Of a DNA stretch of 64,000 nt, positions 42,850 through 50,958 are shown one piece after another. The stretch covers positions 3,653,501 through 3,717,500 of the forward strand of contig NZ_CP016447.1 in assembly GCF_001714725.1 (NCBI RefSeq). The letters are read 5' to 3'. Position 1 is the first letter of the stretch, and each line of letters opens with the position of its first letter. The notes under the pieces were generated by a model, which saw nothing but the letters and a program-made list of their open reading frames with translations, was not told where the DNA came from and made no database searches. This stretch comes from Acidovorax sp. RAC01 (GTDB lineage Bacteria > Pseudomonadota > Gammaproteobacteria > Burkholderiales > Burkholderiaceae_C). The translations under genes were made by a program, and so were the position numbers.

Positions 42850-44445
42850 ATGCACAAACCGCAAACCCCGAACGCGCTAGTTCCTAAGCGCTACATCACG
42901 ACCGCCGACAATCAGGTCTTTGAACCTGGGCCGTATCCCGTTGACCAATTTCCAGATCTCTTACGTGAAGTCTTAATTGAAATTTCCCAACGGCGGGGCT
43001 TGAAGCCCCAGCTTATCGGAGGGGCACTCCTTGCTGCTTGCGCCTCTGCGCATCAACCTGCCATCAAGGTGCAAGGGTCCAATGCCCAAACTGTCAGATT
43101 GAACTTGAGTGTCCTGACAATCGGGATTCGCGGAGCGGGTAAGACCCCCGTCGATGATTTGCTCTTTTTTTTCCTGAGAGAATATCAGAATGAGCAAGAT
43201 AAAATTCATGAAAAGGCGTTGAAGACACACGAAATTAAAATTCGAATTCATAAAAAAAAAGTTCGTTTGATCGATAAATTCATTGATCAATGCATCAATC
43301 AAGGTAAGGACCCTAGTGATTATGAAGGAGACCTTGAAGAACTTCAAGAAACAGAGCCGCGACTCCCAAAGGAGGAAAATGTATTAATTCAGGATGCAAC
43401 TCTTGCTGGAATTATTGAGGTTTTGGACAAAGGTATTCCTGTAACTACCATCAATATTGCGGAGGCAGAGAGATTTTTTTCTGGTAAATCCAAAGGAGAC
43501 TTGGCGACGCTCAATGATCTTCACGATCCTTCCTCACATATGCCTGTTCTTCGGAAGGGATGTAAAATGGTAATTGAGGAGCCTGTCGTAACTCAAAACT
43601 ACTCGATCCAACATGATGCAGCAAAAAAGTACATTCAGCGGTCTCGTGAAATGGGCAATGTTGGGCGTGCCCTCATTTGTGAAATTTCCGAGATCCCTGA
43701 GACAGTTGCAGAATCAAATGCTCCCTTTAAGGCTTTGCCATTGCTTCAGGCCAAGCTAGCAGATTCTTTAAATATTGGAATGAGAAAAAGGCACGATGAT
43801 AATTTTGAATTTGATGTTATCATGACTTCTCCGAGCGCTGACATGATGTATGTTGAGTATTTTGCAAAGTTGCGTGAATCCATCAAACCGGGAGGGCGTT
43901 TCAGTGATGTTGATGATGCTGTCGCGAAACTGAGAGCTAATGCACTCAAAATCGCAGGAATTTTTCATCTGATGGAGGGAAAAACTGGATTCATCGAAGG
44001 CGACACCATGAAAGCAGCGCTCCACGTCTGTAGTTGGTATCTGCTCGAGTTCCAACGCCTCTTTGGCCGAATCGGTGAACTGAGCGACGAGCAGACCTAC
44101 GCACGTGTGCTTGAGGAATGGCTGTGGGCTCGCTTCAAGGTAAAAAGGGCCATGTTCAACGTCAGAGTGGGGGAGGTCAGGGACATGGGTCCTAATTGTT
44201 TCAGGCCACCGAAGCGAGAGAATTTGGACTTAGCGATCCGCGCGCTTGAAAAGAAAGGTGTTGTCGAGGTGCAGAATATTAGGGGCGAAATGCAATTGAA
44301 AATTAATCGAGAATATTTTCTGACAAATCCAGTCCCTGGCAATGTGCTGAATCTGACGAAGGATTTTGCTTACTTGGACAGTCCGAACGGACGGTATGGC
44401 CTTGGATCCAGAGGTTACCAGCCGCCAACGATTGGGAGGGGGTGA
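42850..44445 (+). CDS. DUF3987 (YfjI-like) protein of integrative elements
   Basis: 531 residues from ATG 42850, two bases after the alpA stop. A P-loop-like segment (LTIGIRGAGKTPVDDLL) is followed by a charged coiled coil (about 115-180) and the DUF3987 core (IQDATLAGIIEVLDKGIPVT, then EAERFFSGKSKGDLATLNDL). A winged-helix-like end (LDLAIRALEKKGVVEVQNIR) is visible. Such proteins lie beside AlpA in P4-like satellites and may have a primase/helicase-like role, which is not proven. Codons are strongly AT-biased against the host. Confidence 0.78.
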   Translation: MHKPQTPNALVPKRYITTADNQVFEPGPYPVDQFPDLLREVLIEISQRRGLKPQLIGGALLAACASAHQPAIKVQGSNAQTVRLNLSVLTIGIRGAGKTPVDDLLFFFLREYQNEQDKIHEKALKTHEIKIRIHKKKVRLIDKFIDQCINQGKDPSDYEGDLEELQETEPRLPKEENVLIQDATLAGIIEVLDKGIPVTTINIAEAERFFSGKSKGDLATLNDLHDPSSHMPVLRKGCKMVIEEPVVTQNYSIQHDAAKKYIQRSREMGNVGRALICEISEIPETVAESNAPFKALPLLQAKLADSLNIGMRKRHDDNFEFDVIMTSPSADMMYVEYFAKLRESIKPGGRFSDVDDAVAKLRANALKIAGIFHLMEGKTGFIEGDTMKAALHVCSWYLLEFQRLFGRIGELSDEQTYARVLEEWLWARFKVKRAMFNVRVGEVRDMGPNCFRPPKRENLDLAIRALEKKGVVEVQNIRGEMQLKINREYFLTNPVPGNVLNLTKDFAYLDSPNGRYGLGSRGYQPPTIGRG

Positions 44446-44457
44446 TATGTGGTTAGG

Positions 44458-45534
44458 TGTCGCATCCCGGACGATTGCATAGACTCCAAACGCTATCCAC
44501 TCTTCATGGCGCGAGCGGTTCTAAAGGAGTTGATAGAGTCCTTGCAATCCACCCAGGGAGTGAAGCCATGTTGATAGCCCTGCACAAGAACGCCCGCACC
44601 ACGCCCGCCGTGCGTGCCGAGATCGCAGCCAGCGATGAACCAGCCAGCGTCCTGGCCCAGCGCTTTGGGATCACTGAGCAGACGGTCTACAAGTGGAAGA
44701 AGCGTTCCGTCTTTGCAGACCGCTCTCACACTGCCCACCACCTGCAGACCGTGCTTACGCCAGCACAAGAAACAGTGGTGGTTCACTTGCGGCGTACCTT
44801 GCTGCTGCCTTTGGATGACCTGCTGGCCGTGACACGGGAGTTCATCTGTCCCCATGTCTCGCGCTCCGGGCTGGACAGGTGCTTGCGCCGCCATGGAGCG
44901 GGCAACCTCAATGCTCTAAAGCCCCAGCAGCCTGCGCTGGCCTACAAGACCTTCAAGAGCTACGAGCCAGGCTACGTGCACGTGGACGTGAAGTACCTGC
45001 CCCAGATGCAGGATGAGAGCAGCCGGCGCTACCTGTTCGTGGCTATCGATAGGGCCACGCGTTGGGTGTTTGTGCAGCTCAAGTCCAACAAGACCGCCGC
45101 CAGTGCACAGGCCTTCCTCAAGGCGTTGCACAAGGCCTGTCCGATCAGGATCAACAAGCTGTTGACCGACAACGGCAAAGAGTTCACGGACCGTCTGTTT
45201 GCCAGCCGGGAACGCGAACCCAGCGGCAACCATGAATTCGATCAACTGTGCCAGGAGTTAGGCATCGAGCACCGACTGACCAAGCCCAGAACACCCAGAA
45301 CCAACGGCATGGTGGAGCGATTTAACGGCCGCATTGCGGACGTTCTGAAGACCCACCGATTCAACAGCCGCGAAGACATGGAGCAGACCTTGTTGCGCTA
45401 TGTGGCGTTGTACAACCACCAGCTACCGCAGTCAGCGCTCAAGAGCAGTACGCCGATGCAGGCGATGAAAGAGTGGTACCAGACCCACCCGCACCTGTTT
45501 CTCAAGCGACCATATGATCGTCCGGGATGCGACA
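44458..45534 (+). mobile_element. IS481-family insertion sequence with 6-bp target duplication
   Basis: Ends TGTCGCATCCCGGACGAT (left) and the inverted form ATCGTCCGGGATGCGACA (right). Flanked on both sides by GTTAGG (44452-44457 and 45535-45540), a clean 6-bp duplication, so the insertion is recent and single-step. It encodes one transposase on the plus strand. Confidence 0.92.
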
Positions 45535-45539
45535 GTTAG
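44568..45539 (+). CDS. IS481-family transposase
   Basis: 323 residues from ATG 44568. Two HTH units (ASVLAQRFGITEQTVYKWKK and the following LDDLLAVTREF region) and a complete rve domain: HVDVKYLPQM (Asp), LTDNGKEFTD (Asp) and RTNGMVERFNGRI (Glu). The last codons run through the right inverted repeat, and the TAG stop (45537-45539) is made from the duplicated target bases, not from the element itself. Confidence 0.9.
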   Translation: MLIALHKNARTTPAVRAEIAASDEPASVLAQRFGITEQTVYKWKKRSVFADRSHTAHHLQTVLTPAQETVVVHLRRTLLLPLDDLLAVTREFICPHVSRSGLDRCLRRHGAGNLNALKPQQPALAYKTFKSYEPGYVHVDVKYLPQMQDESSRRYLFVAIDRATRWVFVQLKSNKTAASAQAFLKALHKACPIRINKLLTDNGKEFTDRLFASREREPSGNHEFDQLCQELGIEHRLTKPRTPRTNGMVERFNGRIADVLKTHRFNSREDMEQTLLRYVALYNHQLPQSALKSSTPMQAMKEWYQTHPHLFLKRPYDRPGCDS

Positions 45540-45926
45540 GGGCAACTGTAGATGGTTGTCTCCTTCCCTCGTTGCTCTTTAGCCTAGGATTAAGTTGCAA
45601 TGGACCGAAGTTGTTGCTGGCGATGCCGACGATGACACTCCCAAAGCCGCCTTGTCAGGCGGCTTTGTCATTGTGGGGCGCTCATCTTTTCTATCGCTCT
45701 AAGTATGGAGGGAATGTTGCGTCCGATGGCTCACCAAGCGTCCTTGCGAAGCTAGTTGATGCTGCGCCTGCCGATGTGTTGATAGCAACGCACGAGTGTC
45801 CCGCGTGCACGACCCGGTCCAGATTCAATAGCAGCCAACAGGGTGCGATCAGATAAATGGAAAGGGTCTCAGGCCACTGATAGGTTAGGCTGAGATGGGA
45901 CTGGCTGAAAACACAGTGTTTCGGTA
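45540..45926. other. Region between IS481 and the SOS promoter
   Basis: 387 bp without a supported gene. It contains a strong hairpin, listed separately, and otherwise only short overlapping frames. Confidence 0.5.
45643..45666. terminator. Rho-independent-like hairpin
   Basis: AAAGCCGCC and GGCGGCTTT form a 9-bp perfect stem with a 6-nt loop (TTGTCA). The A3/T3 ends of the stem make it terminator-like in both directions. It shields the umuDC promoter from transcription entering through the IS481. Confidence 0.7.
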
Positions 45927-45946
45927 TACTGGATAAAAAATCAGTA
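45927..45946 (+). promoter_or_regulatory. LexA (SOS) box upstream of umuDC
   Basis: TACTGGATAAAAAATCAGTA has the TACTG...CAGTA symmetry and AT-rich core of LexA boxes. It differs from the strict CTGT-N8-ACAG consensus at the two inner positions (CTGG and TCAG). It precedes two very short frames and umuDC, which are classic SOS genes. Confidence 0.7.
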
Positions 45947-45974
45947 TTCCATCCAGTCTTATCCGGAGCACGCC

Positions 45975-46064
45975 ATGACCGTCCAGCAAAAGTACCGCCA
46001 GTACAGTACGCCTCCTCGCGTGTCTGCGCCCACATGGCTGCGAAAGGTCTGGGGCTGGCTGTGA
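45975..46064 (+). CDS. Candidate 29-residue leader protein in the SOS operon
   Basis: The first frame after the LexA box, with CCGGAG 8 bp before the ATG. The product is basic and Trp-rich at the end (LRKVWGWL). Its stop overlaps the GTG of the next small frame. It has no recognised family. It could be a regulatory leader peptide or a small SOS-induced protein. Confidence 0.4.
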   Translation: MTVQQKYRQYSTPPRVSAPTWLRKVWGWL

Positions 46065-46192
46065 GCTTTGGCCATACGGTGTGGCAGATGCATCGGGCCG
46101 ACATCCACGTTAACTCGTGGATAGGCCCGCGACAGTGTTCAGTCTGTGCGGGATCCGCATCGACTTGGCCAGGACTGACTCATGCAAGGTGA
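46061..46192 (+). CDS. Candidate 43-residue coupled frame before umuD
   Basis: Starts at GTG 46061 overlapping the previous stop (GTGA) and ends 11 bases inside umuD. This chain of overlaps would couple translation of umuD to the upstream leader. The peptide (beginning VSFGHTVWQMHRADIHVN) resembles nothing I know. It may be only a translational bridge. Confidence 0.3.
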   Translation: MSFGHTVWQMHRADIHVNSWIGPRQCSVCAGSASTWPGLTHAR

Positions 46193-46631
46193 GGTTCCAT
46201 GGCCACTGGTAGGCCGGGGGGCTGACTCCAGCGTTCCGATATTGGTCGGCGATTTGCGTCCTAGCTCCGTCCAGGCCGGGTTCCCATCGCCCGCAGAAGA
46301 CCATATGGTTCAGCGTGTGGATCTGATGGCCGAACTGATTAAACATCCACAAGCCAGCTTCCTGCTGCGCATCCGTGGGGAGTCCATGCGTGATGTCGGC
46401 ATCTTTGACGGGGACGTGGTGTTGGTAGATCGCGCCATCACCCCCCGCTCTGGTCATGTGGTCGTCGCTGTTGTCGAAAACGAATTCGTCTGCAAAACCT
46501 TGCAGATAAGGGCAGGGCGCATCAAACTCAAAGCCGCCAACCCCACGTACCCCGACCTCGTACCCAAAGAAAGCCAGACTGTTCAGGTGTGGGGCGTGGT
46601 AGTAGCCGCCATCAAACAGTTCAAGGCCTGA
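46182..46631 (+). CDS. umuD: UmuD-like S24 peptidase, subunit of DNA polymerase V
   Basis: 149 residues. The self-cleavage site is Ala-Gly in [11 protein letters not shown]. Catalytic Ser lies in [11 protein letters not shown] and Lys in FVCKTLQI. RecA filaments induce cleavage to UmuD', which joins UmuC in the error-prone polymerase. Directly upstream of umuC and under the LexA box. Such operons are common on mobile islands. Confidence 0.9.
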   Translation: MQGEVPWPLVGRGADSSVPILVGDLRPSSVQAGFPSPAEDHMVQRVDLMAELIKHPQASFLLRIRGESMRDVGIFDGDVVLVDRAITPRSGHVVVAVVENEFVCKTLQIRAGRIKLKAANPTYPDLVPKESQTVQVWGVVVAAIKQFKA

Positions 46632-46636
46632 CCAAC

Positions 46637-48007
46637 GTGTACGCCCTGATCGATGGCAATAATTTCTACGTGTCCTGCGAACGCGTATTCAGAGCGGACC
46701 TTAACGACCGTCCCGTCGTGGTGCTGTCCAACAATGACGGCTGCGCCATCGCCCGCAGCAACGAAGCCAAAGCGCTGGGTATCAAGATGGGGGCCCCCTG
46801 GTTCCAGATCAAACATCTGGAAGAACAAGCTGGTCTGGTAGCCCTGTCAGCCAACTTCTCTCTCTACGGAGATATGAGCGACCGCATGATGAGTCTCGTG
46901 GCGGGATTAGGCCACCAGCAGGAGGTCTATTCCATCGACGAGAGCTTTATCGATCTCACCGGCATCCGGGGAGACATGATCCGAAGAAGCCGACTCATCA
47001 GGCAGAGGGTATTGCAATGGACCGGCATCCCCACCTGCATCGGTATCGGCCCCACAAAAACCTTGGCCAAACTGGCCAACCACATCGCCAAAACTGCTGA
47101 ACGCAAACCCGGTGTCTATCCCGAGCGCTTCCCAGGTCATGGTCCAGACGGCTCCATCGCCCAGATTTGCCACCTGGGGAAACTCAGTGACAATGACAAA
47201 CAAACCTTGTTCGAACGCACCGCTGTGACTGATGTCTGGGGTGTGGGACCACAAATCGGCAGACAGTTGAAAGACATCGGCATCGCCACCGTTCAAGATC
47301 TGGTGCAACTCGACCCAGTGATGGTTGCCAGACGTTGGTCAGTAGTTCTGGAACGTACCGTGAGAGAGCTAAAAGGCACACCCTGCATAGACCTGGAAAA
47401 CGAACCCTTGCCTAAACAGCAGATCGCCTGCACCCGCAGCTTCGGTCACCCTGTGACTGAACAAGCAGAACTGGCGCAGGCGATTACAGAATTTGCGTCG
47501 CGCGCTGCTGAAAAGCTCCGGCGCCAAAAGCAGCAGGCCAGCCAGATTCTCACCTTCGTGAGAACCAGCCCGTTCAGGCGTCAGGACGATCAGTATTCCC
47601 GTTCCATGGTGTTGCCACTGGTGCGTCCCACGCAGGACACCGGTGTGCTGGTCAACGCCGCATTGGAAACCCTCAAGGCCATCTACCGCCCAGGCTTCAA
47701 CTACGCAAAAGCCGGAGTATTGCTGTTGGACCTCATGCCGGAAGGATTTGTGCAGGGTGAACTGGCCTGGGGTGAGCCTTCATCCGCAACGGGCCGAGTC
47801 ACCAAAGACCGCAGTCGAGTGATGAGTGCTATCGACAACCTGAACACCCGCTATGGCCGAGGAACTGTCAAACTGGCAAGTGGTGGTATCGAACATGGTC
47901 GCTTGCTCCAACTAGGCGCCGTACAACCCAGCTGGAAGATGAAGCAGGATAGGCGCACGCCGCGCTACACCACCCACTGGCAGGAGTTGGCTGTCGTTAA
48001 AGGCTGA
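46637..48007 (+). CDS. umuC: UmuC, error-prone Y-family DNA polymerase
   Basis: 456 residues from GTG 46637 ([18 protein letters not shown]), 5 bp after umuD; the longer frame would run into umuD. Catalytic acids in LIDGNNFY and [12 protein letters not shown]; thumb and little-finger domains and the DUF4113 C-terminus ([13 protein letters not shown], then [16 protein letters not shown]) are present. Full length, so likely functional in translesion synthesis. Confidence 0.92.
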   Translation: MYALIDGNNFYVSCERVFRADLNDRPVVVLSNNDGCAIARSNEAKALGIKMGAPWFQIKHLEEQAGLVALSANFSLYGDMSDRMMSLVAGLGHQQEVYSIDESFIDLTGIRGDMIRRSRLIRQRVLQWTGIPTCIGIGPTKTLAKLANHIAKTAERKPGVYPERFPGHGPDGSIAQICHLGKLSDNDKQTLFERTAVTDVWGVGPQIGRQLKDIGIATVQDLVQLDPVMVARRWSVVLERTVRELKGTPCIDLENEPLPKQQIACTRSFGHPVTEQAELAQAITEFASRAAEKLRRQKQQASQILTFVRTSPFRRQDDQYSRSMVLPLVRPTQDTGVLVNAALETLKAIYRPGFNYAKAGVLLLDLMPEGFVQGELAWGEPSSATGRVTKDRSRVMSAIDNLNTRYGRGTVKLASGGIEHGRLLQLGAVQPSWKMKQDRRTPRYTTHWQELAVVKG

Positions 48008-48067
48008 CTGACCTGCTTCGGTCCGGACGAATCAATTCCGCCAGAAGGCAGGACCGCGGGTAGTCCT

Positions 48068-49360
48068 TCATGCGGAACTACCCTCAGGTGCATCCAGTAG
48101 GCGGAACAATGTTTCCAGCGCTTGCCGCTTCTCTTCCATATAGTCATGCCCGTCATAGTGACGGTTCTGTACCCCGCTGATACCGTGCGACTGCAAGCGG
48201 CCACGATCATCTGAGCTGATACGAGCGCGGGCAAGAATGGTCTCCACACCTGAACGAATACGCTTTGCTTGGAAGTCGGCCAGCGTGGTGGCATCGACTG
48301 CCCACGCGCTCAGTGTGGTCGCGGCAAGGTGAGTAACGCCTTTGTCGGTGCTCAAGGCATAGGTGCCTTGTGGCTCGCACTCCTGCAGCGCAGCCGCGGC
48401 TTGAGGAGTCAGCGGCACCGTATGTGGGCGGGGAGGCTTGCCAGGTCTACCCTTGCCATCGAAGAGCATGATGCTTTCAGCCGTTACGTTTTCCGTACGC
48501 AGTTTCACCAGTTGCGCGATGCGTTGCCCACCAGTTAAAAGATGCAGCCTCAGGACCGCACCCCGAAATCCTGGCAGGAGCTTGATGGCTTGCCAGTAGG
48601 AACGAAGCTCCTCAGTTGTCAGGGGGCGCTTGTCAGCCTTGTTGGCGCTTTCGTCGGGTTCTGTGTCTGCCGCAGGGTTGTGGGTGACGTTGTAGCTTTT
48701 GAACTTCACCGGAATGCTGGGTTTGGAGCGTGCAGCCTTCGCGGTCTGGTATGCAGCCCTGATATAGCTGCGCAGCTTGTTACTGGTGCGAGCTTTTCCC
48801 TGCTCAATTACCCGGCGCATCATGTCTGCTATCTGTTCTCCAGTCACTTCATTGGCAGGCAGGGCAGCGATCTTGGGCCATGCCTCCAGCACATGCAGCT
48901 TGAAGATGCTTCGGGCGTCACTGTGCGAATCGCGTTCCAGGGCTTTCAGGTGGTCGCAGTAGTCAGTCAACAGCGCCTGCAATGTGAACTTTGCAGCTTC
49001 CAGCTTTGCTGTTTCGGCCTTGTCCTTCGCCTCCTGCTCCGCCGCCTTCACGCCAGCGAATCCACCGTTGGCTAGATTGGCATGGTGCTGCTCTGCAAGG
49101 GCCTCCGCAGCACGCATTGCGGCCAAGACAGAAAACCCCTTGCCTGTCGGCTTCAGGCTTTTGGGCGGTGCGCTCGGGTCGTATATGCCGATCACTTCGC
49201 GAGCAGTCTTGCCGTTGATCGTGACGCGCCAGTAGAAGGTGACGGCACCAGATGCTAGTTTTCGTACCTCCAACGATCCTGACGGGATCACTTTGCCCAT
49301 TTTCAGGAACTGCCCTGGCGACAGTTCGTTGATACTTTGTCCGCTGGTTTTCGTAGCCAT
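48068..49360 (-). CDS. int: Tyrosine-type site-specific integrase of the island
   Basis: 430 residues. The N-terminal arm-binding part is Ala/Lys-rich with a coiled coil (about 85-125). The catalytic domain starts near 240: Arg in LTGGQRIAQLVKLR, His in RPHTVPLT, KRIRSGVE in the usual HxxR position, LQSHGISGVQNRHYDGHDY with the probable nucleophilic Tyr. Unlike the homologue at 39130 the key residues are present. It lies beside a 3' tRNA-Lys fragment and arm-type repeats, so it should be the integrase of the element whose right end is here. Confidence 0.88.
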   Translation of the reverse strand: MATKTSGQSINELSPGQFLKMGKVIPSGSLEVRKLASGAVTFYWRVTINGKTAREVIGIYDPSAPPKSLKPTGKGFSVLAAMRAAEALAEQHHANLANGGFAGVKAAEQEAKDKAETAKLEAAKFTLQALLTDYCDHLKALERDSHSDARSIFKLHVLEAWPKIAALPANEVTGEQIADMMRRVIEQGKARTSNKLRSYIRAAYQTAKAARSKPSIPVKFKSYNVTHNPAADTEPDESANKADKRPLTTEELRSYWQAIKLLPGFRGAVLRLHLLTGGQRIAQLVKLRTENVTAESIMLFDGKGRPGKPPRPHTVPLTPQAAAALQECEPQGTYALSTDKGVTHLAATTLSAWAVDATTLADFQAKRIRSGVETILARARISSDDRGRLQSHGISGVQNRHYDGHDYMEEKRQALETLFRLLDAPEGSSA

Positions 49361-49381
49361 GATCTAAGTCCGTTTGCCACG

Positions 49382-49488
49382 CTGGTGACAGTCTGGTGAC
49401 AGTTTGAGTGTGAATGGTATCACCCACTAACGGACTGAATTGGACAATAAATCTATTAAAAACAAAGATTTATGATTCTGGTGACAGT
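49382..49488. repeat. Three CTGGTGACAGT repeats, probable integrase arm sites
   Basis: Direct copies at 49382-49392, 49393-49403 and 49478-49488 lie between the integrase start and the tRNA fragment. Spacing and place fit arm-type binding sites for the integrase N-terminal domain or for an excisionase. They also cover the integrase promoter, so binding could repress it. Confidence 0.65.
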
Positions 49489-49519
49489 CCAGCAATGTCC
49501 ATTGTTGTCTAGCTTTTGG

Positions 49520-49567
49520 GGACTTTTAATCCGTTGGTCACAAGTTCGAATCTTGTACGTCCTACCA
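49520..49567 (+). other. 3' fragment of tRNA-Lys (TTT), right attachment site
   Basis: GGACTTTTAATCC contains an anticodon loop with TTT. It is followed by a variable loop, a T-arm (ACAAG TTCGAAT CTTGT) and ACGTCCTACCA with the encoded CCA. The D-arm and 5' acceptor strand are absent upstream. It is the duplicated tRNA 3' end left at the distal side of an island. The complete tRNA gene should lie to the left, outside this window. Confidence 0.82.
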
Positions 49568-49575
49568 AACACAAG

Positions 49576-49601
49576 AAGGCCCTGTAGCAATACAGGGCCT
49601 T
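49576..49601 (+). terminator. Rho-independent terminator after the tRNA fragment
   Basis: AAGGCCCTGTA and TACAGGGCCTT form an 11-bp perfect stem with a GCAA loop, followed by TTCTGTTTT. It is the usual end of a tRNA transcript and belongs to the original tRNA-Lys locus. Confidence 0.88.
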
Positions 49602-49654
49602 TTCTGTTTTGGGGGGCTCAATTTGGTGGAGCCCCCATGGGCAAACGCCCGATG

Positions 49655-50713
49655 TCAGCGTCCGCGGTGTGCCCGGTCGGTGACAAACAGGTCCCAGCTA
49701 GCGATGAAAAGCGCTGCGATCACCGGGCCAATCACAAATCCCGTCAGTCCGAACAGGGCCATGCCGCCCAGCGTGGAGATCAGCACCACGTAGTCGGGCA
49801 TCTTCGTATCCTTGCCCACAAGGATGGGCCTGAGCACGTTGTCAACGAGGCCGATGACCAGAATGCCATACGCTGTGAGCGCGACACCTTGCACAACGGC
49901 CCCGGTGGCCAGGAAGTAAATCGCCACCGGCACCCAGATGATGCCCGCACCCACCGCCGGCAAAAGCGACAGGAAGGCCATCAGAACGCCCCAAAGCACG
50001 GGCCCCTGGATGTCCAGGATCCAGAAGATCAGCCCGCCCAGTGCGCCCTGCGCTGCGGCCACCACGATGTTTCCCTTCACCGTTGCCCGGATCACCGTCG
50101 TGAACTTGCTGACCAGCTGGCGTTTGTGCCCGTCTTCCAGCGGCGTGGCTTCGCCGATGCGCTTGCCCAGGGCGGCGCCGTCGCGCAGCAGAAAGAACAG
50201 CAGGTACAGCATGATGCCGAAGCTCACGATGAACTCGAGCGTGTTTTGCCCGATGTTCAGTGCCTGCGTGGCGACAAAGTGACTGGCCTGCACAGCCACC
50301 GATGAAAACCGGGCCTGAATGTCGCTCAACGAGGTCAGTTCAAAGCGGTCGAGCAGGCTGATGGCCCAGGAGGGCAGGGCGCCGATGATCTGCTGTAGAT
50401 ACAGCCCGAAGTTGAGCTGCCCGGTTTTCACGCGCTCGTAGATGGTGGATGCCTCCTGCACCAGCGATATCGAGATGGCCGTCATCGGCAGGATGACGAT
50501 GAACAGGCACAGACACAGCGTGCACAGTGCCGCAAGGTTCTGGCGTTTCGGCATGCGTGCCAGCAGCCGCCGGTGCAGCGGCGCAAACAAGATCGCGAGG
50601 ATCACGCCCCAGAACACGGCGCCGTGAAACTGCCACAGGATCGCGCCGAACGCGATGGTGACCAGCGACAGAAGCACTAGAAAAAACTTGTTTTCGATCT
50701 TGTGAGGTGTCAT
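49655..50713 (-). CDS. AI-2E family transporter (UPF0118/PerM)
   Basis: 352 residues with about eight transmembrane helices: two near the N-terminus (about 10-45), then a long loop (about 85-145), then the C-terminal bundle containing WVPVAIYFLATGAVVQG, DNVLRPILVGK and PVIAALFIASWDLF. These are the conserved family positions. Members export small molecules or ions (AI-2 in E. coli TqsA), but the substrate here is unknown. First core gene after the island. Confidence 0.87.
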   Translation of the reverse strand: MTPHKIENKFFLVLLSLVTIAFGAILWQFHGAVFWGVILAILFAPLHRRLLARMPKRQNLAALCTLCLCLFIVILPMTAISISLVQEASTIYERVKTGQLNFGLYLQQIIGALPSWAISLLDRFELTSLSDIQARFSSVAVQASHFVATQALNIGQNTLEFIVSFGIMLYLLFFLLRDGAALGKRIGEATPLEDGHKRQLVSKFTTVIRATVKGNIVVAAAQGALGGLIFWILDIQGPVLWGVLMAFLSLLPAVGAGIIWVPVAIYFLATGAVVQGVALTAYGILVIGLVDNVLRPILVGKDTKMPDYVVLISTLGGMALFGLTGFVIGPVIAALFIASWDLFVTDRAHRGR

Positions 50714-50958
50714 GGGTGTACGGTTGGCAGATCAGCTCGGAAATGTACGCGAGCGCCCGGTCCCGAGGTGGGTGCCAAGGTCGTTCGTGACGTTCAAGGA
50801 TCATTTTTGCCGGGTCGATGCGGTTCGGTGGCACAATTGCGCCCGCAACCCCAGGCCCTTCCCCAGCCACAGTCGCATCCGCCAATCGGTTCAGCCGTGT
50901 CGCGGAAGGTTTCTCAACCAGCTAATGCTTTCCCAAGGAAAGCGGAGGTCAGCGGAAT

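Noticed and set aside
45691..46104. A 137-codon minus-strand gene over the SOS box
   Set aside because: It would cover the LexA box and the small frames; composition and lack of a start signal mark it as a shadow.
49501..49567. A complete tRNA-Lys gene
   Set aside because: Anticodon loop, T-arm and CCA are present, but the upstream bases cannot form the D-arm or pair with the acceptor strand, so only the 3' part is there.
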